Assembly: GCF_018991925.1 (NCBI RefSeq)
Contig: NW_024756914.1
Coordinates: forward strand, 10,913,303-10,977,302
Direction of reading: 5' to 3'
From: Homarus americanus
Taxonomy: Eukaryota; Arthropoda; Malacostraca; Decapoda; Nephropidae
Length of the DNA: 64,000 nucleotides
A program made the translations under genes and the position numbers. Positions 13,318 to 24,690 of this stretch are shown in pieces; position 1 is the first letter of the stretch; the number at the start of each line of letters is the position of its first letter. The notes beneath the pieces are model-generated. The model ran no database searches, was not told where the DNA came from, and saw only the letters and a program-made list of their open reading frames with translations.

Positions 13318-14712
13318 TCGACTCTTGGAAGCTGTGTGCTGCCTTCAAAGATTCTTGGGGAGCTGTGTGCTGCCTTCCAAGATTCTTAGGAACTGTGTGC
13401 TGCCTTCAAGTTCCTTGGGGCTGTGTGCTGCCTTCAAGATTCTTGGGAACTGTGTGCTGCCTTCAGATTCTTGGAAGCTGTGTGCTGCCCTTCCAAGATT
13501 CTTAGGAGCTGTGCTGCCTTCAAAGATTCTTAGGAACTGTGTGCCTTCCAAAGATTCTTTGGGAGCTGTGTGCTGCCTTCAAAGATTCTTGGGAGCTGTG
13601 TGCTGCCTTCAAAGATTCTTGGGAGCTGTGTGCTGCCTTCAAAGATTCTTGGGAACTGTGTGCTGCCTTCAAAGATTCTTGGGAGCTGTGTGCTGCCTTC
13701 AAAGATTCTTGGGAGCTGTGTGCTGCCTTCAAAGATTCTTGGGAACTGTGTGCTGCCTTCAAAGATTCTTGGAAGCTGTGTGCTGCCTTCAAAGATTCTT
13801 GGGAGCTGTGTGCTGCCTTCAAAGATTCTTGGGAACTGTCAGTGCTGCAACTAAAAAGATTCTTGCGGGAGCTGTGTGCCGCATTCAAAAGATTCTTGGA
13901 AGCTGTGTGCTACTGTAAAAGATTCTTGGGAGCTGTGTGCTGCCTTCAAAGATTCTTGGGAGCTGTGTGCTGCCTTCAAAGATTCTTGGGAGCTGTGTGC
14001 TGCCTTCAAAGATTCTTGGGAACTGTGTGCTGCCTTCAAAGATTCTTGGGAGCTGTGTGCTGCCTTCAAAGATTCTTGGGAGCTGTGTGCTGCCTTCAAA
14101 GATTCTTGGGAACTGTGTGCTGCCTTCAAAGATTCTTGGAAGCTGTGTGCTGCCTTCAAAGATTCTTGGGAGCTGTGTGCTGCCTTCAAAAGATTCTTGG
14201 GAGCTGTGTGTGTGCTGCCTTCCAAAGATTCTTGGGAACTGTGTGCTGCCTTCAAAAGATTCTTGGAAGCTGTATTGCTGCGCTTAAGATTCTTGGAAGC
14301 TGTGTGCTGCCTTCAAGATTCTTGGGAAGCTGTGTTTTGCCTTCAAAGATTCTTGGGAACTTGTGTGCTGCCTTCAAAGATTCTTGGGAGCTGTGTGCCT
14401 TCAAAGATTCTTGGGAACTGTCAGTGCTGCAACTAAAAAGATTCTTGCGGGAGCTGTGTGCCGCATTCAAAAGATTCTTGGAAGCTGTGTGCTACTGTAA
14501 AAAGATTCTTGGGAGCTGTGTGCTGCCTTCAAAGATTCTTGGGAGCTGTGTGCTGCCTTCAAAGATTCTTGGGAACTGTGTGCTGCCTGCAAAGATTCTT
14601 GGGAACTGTGTGCTGCCTTCAAAGATTCTTGGGAGCTGTGTGCTGCCTTCAAAGATTCTTGGGAGCTGTGTGCTGCCTTCAAAGACTCTTGGGAGCTGTG
14701 TTTGCCTTCAAA
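13318..14712. repeat. 30 bp minisatellite (about 46 copies)
   Basis: The unit (gattcttgggagctgtgtgc + tgccttcaaa) repeats at 30 bp and is nearly perfect at 13570-13830 and 13930-14190. Because 30 is divisible by 3 and the unit lacks stops in several frames, long open frames with 10-residue repeats appear on both strands (for example ILGSCVLPSK forward, SLKAAHSSQE reverse). There is no start context, splice signal or non-repeat coding flank, so I treat these as non-coding. A variant block at 13831-13930 recurs at 14413-14513. Confidence 0.93.
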
Positions 14713-15636
14713 TTTTGTTTTTACGCAATCAACCAGAGTGTTGCCTCTGGCTGCCTCCATGCACTCTAGCTATGTTGATCACATGGACCTTTAACAAATT
14801 TTTCTCTCTCAATAGGATGCAACACTAGCTATATACAGTACTGTACTGTATAGTTTTGTCAACAGTCTCAAGGGCAGTAGTGTTCTCCAAGTGTTAGATA
14901 AAGTCATCATCTTCACATGTGTAATACAATATACATAGAACATGTACTGTATCTAATAAAACTTATTTTTCGTAAACTATTTTCGTCACAAGAGCATCTT
15001 ATAGTTTCTGGGTCACCGTGATTCCAACTGTGGATTAAACTACAATAAAACGTAAGACACTCACTGTCTTACGATGTTATTGAATAAAACTCAGCGCCTC
15101 CGTTAGAAAACTACTTTTAAGAAATTGGAAAAGTTTTCTGCACTGGACATAACATGAGGGTCAAGTTTATTATATTGGTGCTTTATTCATCTCAGTGGCT
15201 GTACAGTAATATAGTGTTTGTAAGTGCCTGCCTCCAGCTGAACTCTCATTCAAAACATTTATATATTTTGTGAAGCATAAACATGTGTGGAGGAGACATG
15301 AGGCCTACTGTAAGATCTTGGACCCGACACAGAGCGTTCCATGCATGGTGTTCTGTGTAGACAAGGTTCCCCCACCGCCTGTGTCTCTTCCGCCCCTTGG
15401 AGGAATGTGGCTGGTGAATGGTAACTAAGTGAGGGGTTCCGATACATAGGTGATTATGGGCCTTCCACTCCCCCACGCCCATAAGTGAAGATGTAACGTG
15501 ATAACACAATTCTGGCATTGACCGTAAGCTTTGGGCCTGCTCATTAACTAACACATTTACCATTGTCTATTTACTTTGCTCTCTGCAGCTTTGTTCTCGT
15601 AAATTGAATTGTTGTAGATGAGGCAATGTGGCCAAG
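14713..15636. other. Single-copy DNA between two arrays
   Basis: No recognisable gene. A short palindromic TACAGTACTGTACTGTA run at 14834-14850 echoes the pentamer satellites. Confidence 0.6.
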
Positions 15637-16698
15637 TTGTTATTAACTGTTTGGTTAAGGATGATGGTTTGTTATTAACTGTTGGGTTAAGGGTGATGGT
15701 TTGTTATTAACTGTTGGGTTAAGGGTGATGGTTTGTTATTAACTGTTGGGTTAAGGATGATGGTTTGTTATTAACTGTTGGGTTAAGGATGATGGTTTGT
15801 TATTAACTGTTGGGTTAAGGATGATGGTTTGTTATTAACTGTTGGGTTAAGGGGTGATGGTTTGTTATTAACTGTTGGGTTAAGGGTGATGGTTTGTTAT
15901 TAACTGTTGGGTTAAGGTTAGGGTGATGGTTTGTTATTAACTGTTGGGTTAAGGGTGATGGTTTGTTGTTAACTGTTGGGTTAAGGATGATGGTTTGTTG
16001 TGCTGTTGGGTTAAGGATGATGGTTTGTTATTAACTGTTGGGTTATGGGTGATGGTTGTTATTAAATGTTGGGTTGGGGTGATGGTTTTGTTATTAACTG
16101 TTGGGTTAGGGTGATGGTTTGTTATTAACTGTTGGGTTAAGGATGATGGTTTGTTATTAACTGTTGGGTTAAGGATGATGGTTTGTTATTAACTGTTGGG
16201 TTAGGGTGATGGTTTGTTATTAAATGTTGGGTTAAGGTGATGGTTTGTTATTAACTGTTGGGTTAAGGATGATGGTTTGTTATTAACTGTTGGGTTAAGG
16301 ATGATGGTTTGTTATTAACTGTTGGGTTAAGGATGATGGTTTGTTATTAACTGTTGGGTTAAGGGTGATGGTTTGTTATTAACTGTTGGGTTAAGGATGA
16401 TGGTTTGTTATTAAATGTTGGGTTAAGGGTGATGGTTTGTTATTAACTGTTGGGTTAAGGATGATGGTTTGTTATTAACTGTTGGGTTAAGGGTGATGGT
16501 TTGTTATTAAATGTTGGGTTAAGGATGATGGTTTGTTATTAACTGTTGGGTTAAGGATGATGGTTTGTTATTAACTGTTGGGTTAAGGGTGATGGTTTGT
16601 TATTAAATGTTGGGTTAAGGGTGATGGTTTGTTATTAACTGTTGGGTTAAGGGTGATGGGTTGTTATTAACTGTTGGGTTAAGGGTGATGGTTTGTTA
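15637..16698. repeat. 32 bp minisatellite (about 33 copies)
   Basis: The unit (tgatggtttgttattaactg + ttgggttaaggr) repeats at 32 bp with few indels. The main variants are aaggatg versus aagggtg, and aactg versus aaatg. Stops occur in the unit, so no long frames arise. Confidence 0.97.
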
Positions 16699-16849
16699 GG
16701 GAATTCAACTTAATCGTTTATGTAATTTAATCACTTCGAAGAGATGGCTTATTTCTCTTCTGGTTATATTATGGGTCGTCTGCCCAACATAAAAACACTG
16801 ATGTTAAGACTCCGGCTCAAGCAACACCTAATACCCAGTGAATGGACGC

Positions 16850-17842
16850 ACCCAACACACTAAACAGACCCTATACACCATACCCACCCTCCACACTAAA
16901 CAGACCCTATACACCATACCCATCCCTCCACACTAAACAGACCCTATACACCATACCCATCCTCCACACAAAACAGACCCTATACACCATACCCATCCCT
17001 CCACACTAAACAGACCCTACACCACCCATCCCTCCACTCTAAACAGACCCTATACACCATACCCATCCCTCCACACTAAACAGACCCTATACACCATACC
17101 CATCCCTCCACACACTAAACAGACCCTATACACCATACCCATCCCTCCACACTAAAACAGACCCTATACACCATACCCACCCCTCCACACTAAACAGACC
17201 CTATACACCATACCCACCCCTCCACACTAAACAGACCCTATACACCATACCCACCTCCACACTAAACAGACCCTATACCCATTCCTCCACACTAAACAGA
17301 ACCAATACACCATACCCATCCCTCCACACTAAACAGACCCTATACACCATACCCATCCCTCCACACTAAACAGACCCTATACACCATACCCACCCTCCAC
17401 ACTAAACAGACCCTATACACCATACCCACCCTCCACACTAAACAGACCCTATACACCATACCCATTCCCTCCACATAAACAGAACCAATACATACCCATC
17501 CCTCCACACTAAACAGACCCTATACACCATACCCACCCCTCCACACTAAACAGACCCTATACACATACCCATCCCTCCACACTAAACAGACCCATACACC
17601 ATACCCATCCCTCCACACTAAACAGACCCTATACACCATACCCACCCTCCACACCAAACAGACCCAACACACCATACCCACCTCCACACTAAACAGACCC
17701 TATACACCATACCCACCCCTCCACACTAAACAGACCCTATACACCATACCCATCCCTCCACACTAAACAGACCCTATACACCATACCCATCCCTCCACAC
17801 TAAACAGACCCAATACACCATACCCATCCTTCCACACTAAAC
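16850..17842. repeat. 37 bp minisatellite (about 27 copies)
   Basis: The unit (ccctccacactaaacagacc + ctatacaccatacccat) repeats at 36-37 bp. Length changes come from CC/CCC runs and short deletions of the ctatacacc part. It is C/A-rich on the plus strand. Confidence 0.96.
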
Positions 17843-18969
17843 ACACAACAGCAGTCCTATATCTGCACCTGGGCGGCCTGACACAAACTAGGTGGTACGC
17901 CACATCAAGCCGCTCTGAGTTGAGGTGTTCTCATCCCACCACACCTTCACTCAGACTCTGACGGTATAAGAGCTATATGTTAACGATTGGGTCTTGCCCG
18001 AGGTTCTGTTATTCCTAAGTTAATCAGAGAATTATTCTTAACTACCTTCTCAAAAAACTGTGCGACGATGCGCTCATTACTCCGTGCAACGAATACCCTA
18101 AGATGAGAGATTCAAAACTCTTCCTCTCCAACTAACTGGTGTTCCATCTTCGGCATAAGCTCTGTACCTTCATCTGTCACCAAACAACTCTAATACTTGC
18201 CTTCTGCTTCCTTTTCCACTGGCCGGGGTTGTGGGTTCAAGCTGTGGCGGTGTGAGTCTTGTACGTCGGTCATGATGCTGGGTCCTCAGGCTGCTGTGTT
18301 AAGCCTTTTATACTCACCTCCATCCACCCACTGAGCCTTCCACTGAGCCTTCCACTGAGCCTTCTTCACTCGGGCTGTACAGTATGTCAGTGAGTAAACA
18401 TTGGTGGGAAAACATATCTGGTTAAAACTGGGCTCACAAGCTATCAATAGGAAACTCACAGGTGTTACTTTCAGAAAACATGTAACAAATTTTGTAAGGC
18501 GAGAGCAGTTTTAAGCAAGTGTACAATACAGTATCTAATAGAAGGTACAATAACCTGTCTTAGAGTATTATATCATTTTTAAAGAACTGTTTTATGACTT
18601 AAGGAAAGTGTTTGTTTTTTATTACACAAATACCCTGTAAAGACCGCTCATTGGTTAAGGCAATCTGGTATCACATTTATTTATTTATTTTTATTTGATC
18701 CTAAAACTTATGGGTGAAAAATTTCCGCTGAAATACACGAACTCTACTTGTTATATACAAGTGGTAAACATGAAAGAGTATTGCGTCATTGTCCGCCATG
18801 TTAAGTCTTGCAAGTACTGTATACAGTACAGTAATTGGTGTTGTAAATATAAAATTAAATCAGTGATTAAATATATAATTAGAGTCAACCTTACCCGAGT
18901 GTGGAAACTTGTGCCATCTCATTTTGTTTAACTCGTGTGCGACAGTTGTACAACAGGAATATATTAGTG
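17843..18969. other. Single-copy DNA
   Basis: No gene recognised. A short triplication of cactgagccttc lies at 18329-18365, and a TACTGTATACAGTACAGTA palindrome at 18815-18833. Confidence 0.55.
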
Positions 18970-19511
18970 CAGTATTTTCTCGATTTAACGGACTAATTCG
19001 AGCCACCCCTTTACTTTAAATCGAAATTTCCGTTATTTTCGCTCGATTTAGTGAACTAGTTCGCTTTATCGAGCGTGATTCCATTAAATTTCGCGCCAAA
19101 TGCTCTACTTGGCACGTGGGCATTGTTTACAGCAGCCCAGCCTGTGTTTGCCGCCCTCGCGTGTGTTGTTACCTCTCGGTCAGCTGTGCTGAGCCATCAT
19201 GCTGAAAGTCTCTCAGAAAGGAAGTGGTGTGGGGAAGAAAGTCAAAAGAGTGCAGCTATCAACTGTAAAAAGTTTAGAAATAATAGAACAAATTTAAAAA
19301 AAACACTGACCCCCTAGTTTAAAGTAAGCCATCAATAAGTTTGTATGTACATACCGTGTGTCTGAGGTGTCTCTGTAGGTGTGAGCGTATTAACAGAATT
19401 AATCTTAATTTAGTGAACCAGTTCACTAAATTGAGTGAAAATAATGAAAAAAAAATCCTTCCACTAAATCGAGAGTTTGTTATATCGGATTCCGTTAGAT
19501 CGAAACTACTG
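18970..19511 (+). mobile_element. Tigger/pogo-like element with transposase relic (542 bp)
   Basis: The left end reads CAGTATTTTCTCGATTTAAC. The right end, reverse-complemented, reads CAGTAGTTTCGATCTAACGG. Sub-terminal copies of tcgatttagtg are present at both ends. The flanking dinucleotides are now TG rather than TA. Unlike the other four elements it keeps what looks like the N-terminus of a transposase, so it appears to be an internal-deletion derivative. Confidence 0.7.
19199..19297 (+). pseudogene. Relic N-terminus of a Tigger/CENP-B type transposase
   Basis: From the ATG at 19199 the frame reads a basic stretch (KVSQKGSGVGKKVKRV) followed by LSTVKSLEIIEQI. That is the layout of the first helix of the CENP-B/Tigger DNA-binding domain, where a Lys/Arg-rich start leads into a 'K..EIIE..' helix. 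The frame ends within about 100 bases, and the DDE catalytic region is absent. The assignment rests on this short motif plus the Tigger-like inverted repeats around it. Confidence 0.45.
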
Positions 19512-19533
19512 TGTAGAGTCTATTTGTTGTGTT

Positions 19534-19610
19534 CTGGTGGCCAAGGGGTTATAGAACTAGCCTTGGCTTTGAAGGTTCCAGGATCGAGTCTTGGTGGGCG
19601 ACCGAGAGAC
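19534..19610 (+). mobile_element. tRNA-derived SINE head
   Basis: A tRNA-like RNA polymerase III internal promoter is visible: box A-like tggccaaggggttatag at 19538-19554 and box B-like ggatcgagtc at 19581-19590, spaced as in tRNA genes. It does not fold into a good tRNA, so a SINE head is likelier than a tRNA gene. The 3' end and target duplications were not found. It sits just right of a Tigger-like element. Confidence 0.45.
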
Positions 19611-20513
19611 ACCACACATGACCCAGCTGTAAGTGTGGACCGGAGCGGCCTACTATACTGTAAACCACAGTGCTCATGGATTAAGGCGGTGGCTCACTGG
19701 GAACTTTCCTCCAAACACGGTCCACCGGCCAGCAAAACAAGAGACGTTTGCGTCACACAGGGATGTTTTGTTGGCGGGTCTGCCCAACACAACGAAAACA
19801 ACTACAAAGCGTCTAGGCGAGGTTCACCATGGATCCCGTTACTACAGTTGAGGCCTTGCAGGATTGTGCTATAGTTCATCAATTGCGAAATAAAGTAAAG
19901 CGTCTGCAAAGGGTAAATAAAATACAATGGGTGTGTTGTGAAGTTTGTTTAAAAGTGGCTGCGGCTGGCTGGTTAAAGAAGACCCTGAATAATGATTTAA
20001 TAATACTAATGTCATGGTTCTGGGTAGCTCGGTGGTGGTAGGAGTGGATTATATTATATAAAGATAATAATATGTCTTTTTCTTATTTCTTACCGTAGAG
20101 TTCGATACCTTCACACTGGTTACTTACAGGAGATTATGGTGTATCTACGTAGAAGTTCACTCCACCACTCGACATTCCATGATTTATACTTGATAAATGA
20201 TGATTTAATGAATTCCATTAATTTCCAACATCTATCTCAGTTATTGGTTATACTTTGTCATAACCAATCAGTCATTACCTTTAGTAAGAGAGGATCACAG
20301 ATACGGGCAGATAATTGCACTTACATTTATTTGTCAAGCTTCCATACAATGATTTACAATTTGCATGGATATACGAGTCACTCACGTTCATGCTGTAATT
20401 GAATTAATCTTCTAAAAGAGGGAATTATTCAACTTGGGGACACATGTGATTACTCTACTATGGGTGTGACTTAACAGAGCCTTAATTCTTCAAGTGATAC
20501 ATTTATTGTCAGC
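19611..20513. other. Sequence without a recognised gene
   Basis: It may include the SINE body in its first part. The open frames here lack recognisable domains. Confidence 0.5.
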
Positions 20514-20790
20514 CTGGATTGCTTTTGTTGCAACCAGGCTTCCGCACAAGAACTTCTTTCCACGGCCATAACAACAAAAAGTACTCTTGGGTTACCACAC
20601 ATAGTCTCGCGTCACTGACAGTCACTGTAGACGGGTGTCGTGCAGGAGAACTCTGTAAGCGTGAATTAATTAACCATTTACTGTAGGTTTGATAGACCAG
20701 CCTGGATTGCTCGTGTTGCAACCAGGCATCCACACGTGATATTTCCACGGGGATAACAACCTAGGTTAACACACTTAGTCTCGTGTCGAT
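20514..20790. repeat. Two diverged direct copies of a roughly 100 bp unit
   Basis: Copy 1 starts at about 20514 and copy 2 at about 20699. Both contain cagcctggattgct, gttgcaaccaggc, a ccacgg..ataacaac segment and a cacacttagtctcg-like segment. Each copy also carries a small inverted repeat (gcctgg...ccaggc). The family is unknown. Confidence 0.7.
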
Positions 20791-21779
20791 CACGGGAGTG
20801 GCGGTGGAGGACTGTGTGTGGTGTGGTGCCCCGCTTCCTTCAGGAGGGAGGAGGTGGGCGTCTTGACTAACCCATGGCCACGGGGATACTACTTTAAAAT
20901 GAGGTTTTTGGGTGTGAGTCAATGAACAGTACAACACTGTCTTACTGGCCCCCCCCTAAAGGCTGGCTAACATACACTAATGGAAACTATATGTCCCAGT
21001 TATGCCTCGCTGGGTGTCTTATCTCTAGTAAAACAAACTTTGGAATTGGTTGCGTGGGTAAGCCTAACGCAACCCATGACAACTAAAGAAGTTTTAAAGT
21101 GACGAATGAATACAATTATGTTACTGTTTATGTGTTATAATTATTATTGTTTCATGTATAGGACCTGCTCTAAGTTTTCCCGATACTATATGTACTGTAC
21201 TGTATATACATGACTCTTTTGGGTGTTATGTTGGCAGCCCAGAAGACATTATGCTCACCATTCTGTTGCTTCCTCCCCATTGTGTTAAGGCTTTACTTGA
21301 GTGTGATCAAATACCGTAGTGGTAGTCTTGAGAGCCACCAACATGATGCATTAGTTCACTTCCAGACCAGTTTATTCTAAGTGTCAGATGCGGTGAAGTA
21401 AAACATTCCTTAAGCCAGAGGGTGGATGATGTAAACATGATCTTGGTGTTGAAGGAGACGCCAAGGAGGGGAGGCTGATGCGTGTGTTGGGATGAGACTT
21501 ATAGCGGTAAGTTATCAAATTTATTTTCGTGTAGCGGCGTTCCTCATGGTCTGGATGATGGGAAAAAAGTAGTTTGGTATCGGCCAGTCAGTCCCCGACA
21601 GGATCTGATAGTCATTGCGGGATTGTTTATTGGATTTACAGGTTACAGACCGGTTATATACTGAGCCTTGTTCCAGGTAACCGGCCACCAGAAATGAAAA
21701 AGTGGTATAGGTGTTGTCTTTTGCGTTCTATCAGTACAGTTCCTGATGTTACACGTACATACTGGCTGGAACAGACGTG
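20791..21779. other. Single-copy DNA
   Basis: No gene recognised. It contains a TACTGTACTGTATATACA run at about 21190-21210, similar to the satellite at the right end of the window. Confidence 0.55.
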
Positions 21780-21840
21780 ACCTTATTGGGTGACGGACGT
21801 TTCGACAATATATCTTATCATCAGACCTAAAACATAAACA
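21780..21840 (-). mobile_element. Possible retroelement 3' tail with cgaaacgtccgtcac motif
   Basis: On the minus strand the sequence reads tctgatgataagatatattg followed by tcgaaacgtccgtcacccaa and taaggtcac. A gatgat...cgaaacgt arrangement is common near the 3' ends of Penelope-like and some non-LTR elements in invertebrates. No coding part was seen. This is a weak assignment. Confidence 0.3.
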
Positions 21841-22057
21841 ACAGCATCGACAAAATGAATATGACGAACATGATGAATGAAATACATCACTAAGTGACTT
21901 GAGTCAGCAGTCTTAGAGGAGCGGCTGTACACTACACGACCTTCAACCGTGCGAGGCCTAGTGGTGCACTGAGCCATAATGTAACACATGCAATGTAAAC
22001 CTCACCTAACTAAAGCTAAGTTTGGGTTAGCTTTGCTAAAGTTAAATTAAGGCTGGT

Positions 22058-22497
22058 AGCTTTATGCGTGCTCTCATTCATCAATGTTCTAAACACAGGC
22101 TCTCTAGCACTGGCACTCTGGCTTTTCGGCTCTCCGGCTATCTGGCTCTCCAGTGCTCTGGCTCTCCGGCTATCTGGTAGTGCTTTATGCGTGCTCTCAT
22201 TCATCAATGTTCTAAACACAGGCTCTCTAGCACTGGCACTCTGGCTTTTCGGCTCTCCGGCTATCTGGCTCTCCAGTGCTCTGGCTCTCCGGCTATCTGG
22301 CTCTCCAGTGCTCTGGATCTCTGTCTCTCCGGCTATCTGGCTCTCCAGTGCTCTGTCTCTCCGGCTATCTGGCTCTCCAGTGCTCTGGCTCTCCGGCTAT
22401 CTGGCTCTCCAGTGCTCTGGATCTCTGGCTCTCCGGCTATCTGGTTCTTCTGCTCTCTGTCTCTCCGACTTTCTGGCTCTCCTGCTCTCTGGCTCTA
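22058..22497. repeat. 32 bp CTGGCTCTCCGG minisatellite with a 122 bp duplicated leader
   Basis: The region contains repeats of ggctctccggctatctggct + ctccagtgctct (32 bp). A leader beginning ctttatgcgtgctctcattc occurs twice, at about 22061 and 22183, each running into the repeat, so leader and repeat were duplicated together. The unit is stop-poor, which gives Leu/Ser/Ala-rich frames without gene support. Confidence 0.93.
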
Positions 22498-22735
22498 AAA
22501 AAAAAGAAACACAATGAGGGTCAGACTGGGGGATTGTAGGAACATTGTGTAAATACATATTATCGCGGAGTACACGTATCCTGGTGGAGTTGTTTACACA
22601 CACCTGAGTTTCAGTGCTCACCTCCCACCACCACCATGTCTATAAATCTGTTGATAATATATAAACTTAACTCAGGATGCCACTATTATGCATTTTAACC
22701 TTTGACTATCTCTGTAAATGGATTAAATAAAGGAA
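22498..22735. other. Short single-copy spacer
   Basis: Nothing recognised apart from an A-rich run at 22498-22511. Confidence 0.5.
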
Positions 22736-22790
22736 AGGTTAGGTAAATTTTAGGTTAGGTTAGGTAAAGGTTAGGTTAGGTTAGGTGGTT
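22736..22790 (+). repeat. Interstitial TTAGG tract, telomere-like
   Basis: Several copies of GGTTA/TTAGG, partly tandem (ttaggttaggttagg), are broken by taaa insertions. TTAGG is the ancestral arthropod telomere repeat. This is a short interstitial tract, not a telomere. Confidence 0.7.
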
Positions 22791-23487
22791 AGTATACAGG
22801 ACTAACCCGAGGTCGAGTTGTGTTTATTACTGTTTATTTTCTTACTTTATTTTCATCACAGTTCTGATATGGTAATCATTTCTTGTGCAAATTGTTTTGT
22901 TTTGTAGATAATTAGGCGCCTAGGCTCGCACTAATTTGTCCTCCCAGTGGTAATAAGGCCACGCTCTGCTGTGGTGAGTCTCCCAGGGCTCACGGCTGTT
23001 TCATTTTCAGCATGACGTGTGAAGGTTGTCGCCTGTCTTATATGGACGTAATTTGCTAATTTAGGGGTAAAGACAACGAGACCCTTCAATTGTTCAACGA
23101 CCACGGTAGTGTTCCTTTAAATAGAGACGGTCCACACTGCGGGAATCCCTGTGTCTCAGGCCGGAGAGAAATTTGTTCATCACTTCCTCAACGCTCGACT
23201 TTTCCCGCCATCACAACAAATCACTCCGCCGTCCCGTCTCAGCTGATTTCTCCTCTTGTGATAGGTTGATGATTTTGTGAACTGAGCGACGATTGGCCAA
23301 CTAGCTCATGCTCTGCCATCTACCTTTGGACAAGAGAACTGAATTGACAGGGTAAACATAGGAGTTACGGACTGCTTACGGACGCGTAATTCAATTTTGA
23401 GAATGAGAAATTTACAGGACTGTAAGGAGTCCGTAAGTTACGGTACCGTATCTCTGCTACTGTACGTAACTGATGAGGTGTTTTGAG
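22791..23487. other. Single-copy DNA
   Basis: No gene recognised. Confidence 0.5.
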
Positions 23488-23488
23488 A

Positions 23489-23893
23489 ATGCGGCCCCTA
23501 GGGGGTGCTGGTGGTAGAGTGGTACCGCTCTTACCTTCGCAAGCGAGATGTCTCGGGTTCGATTCCCGGGCCGGTGGAAGTTGTTTGGACATACTTCCTA
23601 GCCCCCATTAGTCCCTGTTCACCTAGCAGTAAAGTAGATACCTGGTGTAAATCGAAAGTTGCGAATTCGTATTCAGGGACAAGTTGTTGGAGCTTCCAAT
23701 AACTTGATGACCTAAAGCATTGACTCTTCAGGCTTCTATGCCCTTGACTCTTCAGGCTTCTACGCCCTTAACTCATGAGACATAAAGGCAAGCATGAACT
23801 TAGCATGCTTCCCTGTTGGGCACTGTAAACGCTTCTGTGCTTCACCTTACACAAGGATGTAGGGGAGTGCCCAATAAAAAAAATGCGGCCCCT
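23489..23893 (+). mobile_element. tRNA-derived SINE with 11 bp target-site duplication
   Basis: The body runs from about 23500 to 23881. The head is tRNA-like: box A-like tggtagagtggta at 23512-23524, an anticodon-arm-like ttcgcaagcgag, and a perfect box B ggttcgattcc at 23556-23566 inside a T-arm (ccggg-like stem on both sides). The body contains cctgttcacctagcagtaaa, a core I associate with decapod SINEs. The tail ends in an A-run after ccaat. The same word atgcggcccct flanks both sides (23489-23499 and 23883-23893), which is good evidence for target-primed insertion. It resembles an Ala-type tRNA ancestor, but I am not sure of that. Confidence 0.85.
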
Positions 23894-24690
23894 GTACTGT
23901 ATGTGTCTTTTACACGGTAGAGGTTACTTGGCGGGACCCTTGGAGAATTTGAAACCTTCATTCTGGTATTACATAGTCAGGGCTGACTGGCTGGCTGGCT
24001 GCTCAACAAAGTGCATTCTTTTAGGAGTAATTTTGAAGGCTTTGACTTTCCAGAATATTTAATTATTAGTTTATGAAAGAAAAAATTCAGGAGTGAGGAG
24101 AGTTGGTGTGATGAAACATGGTTCTACATTATGTACACATTATATGAGGACAACACACTATACACAGCTGCACGAGTATTGTGTTTCATATATCACATAC
24201 AGTACAGCACACCTTGTCCTTGACGCAGTCCCAGAAAATGAAGTCCATAAGCGTGGTGTCCGGGAGACGAGGGAGCCACAGAATGGGGTCACCACGCCCG
24301 ACCCAACCAGTAGGGAAGTGTTTATGAGGAAATCACTCACTTGTAAGCCCCAGTGTGGCGGTGCACCACATGGGGCTGCGTATCTTCCAGCTGAGGTACA
24401 CCATAACATTTAAGCATGTAACTGACAGAGTTCACAGTGTTCTCATGGAAAATAAAATGGTCCAATCACACGGGCGCCATTGTACTGTTATAATTCACGC
24501 TGGTCGCAGTCCTGCCAAATAGCGACTGTTTTTGTGTTTGTTCTGTGTGTTTCCCCGGCTCTACATATCAGATCGCCTGTATAAGCATCAGGCTGTGTGT
24601 ACAGGATATTTATTGAACATGTTCCCTGGATAATTTATCTTTTGTTCCACAGTGATGACCAGTAAAGAGTTGCTTCCTCGTGGACTGACA
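23894..24690. other. Single-copy DNA
   Basis: No gene recognised. The open frames here look random. Confidence 0.55.

Noticed and set aside
11252..13918. Open frames up to 529 codons rich in Leu, Cys, Tyr
   Set aside because: They are pure translations of CTRTR and 30 bp repeats, occur in several frames at once, and have no gene context.
13539..14828. 429-codon frame with 10-residue repeats (ELCAAFKDSW type)
   Set aside because: The 30 bp unit is stop-free in more than one frame on both strands; no splice or start evidence supports a repeat protein.
15637..16698. Telomeric repeat (gggttaaggg resembles telomere words)
   Set aside because: The true period is 32 bp and the telomere-like word is only part of the unit.
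13318..17842. CRISPR-like direct repeats
   Set aside because: The arrays are head-to-tail minisatellites without unique spacers, in a eukaryotic genome.
23500..23575. tRNA gene
   Set aside because: Has boxes A and B, but the acceptor and D stems do not pair well, and a SINE body, A-tail and target duplications follow.
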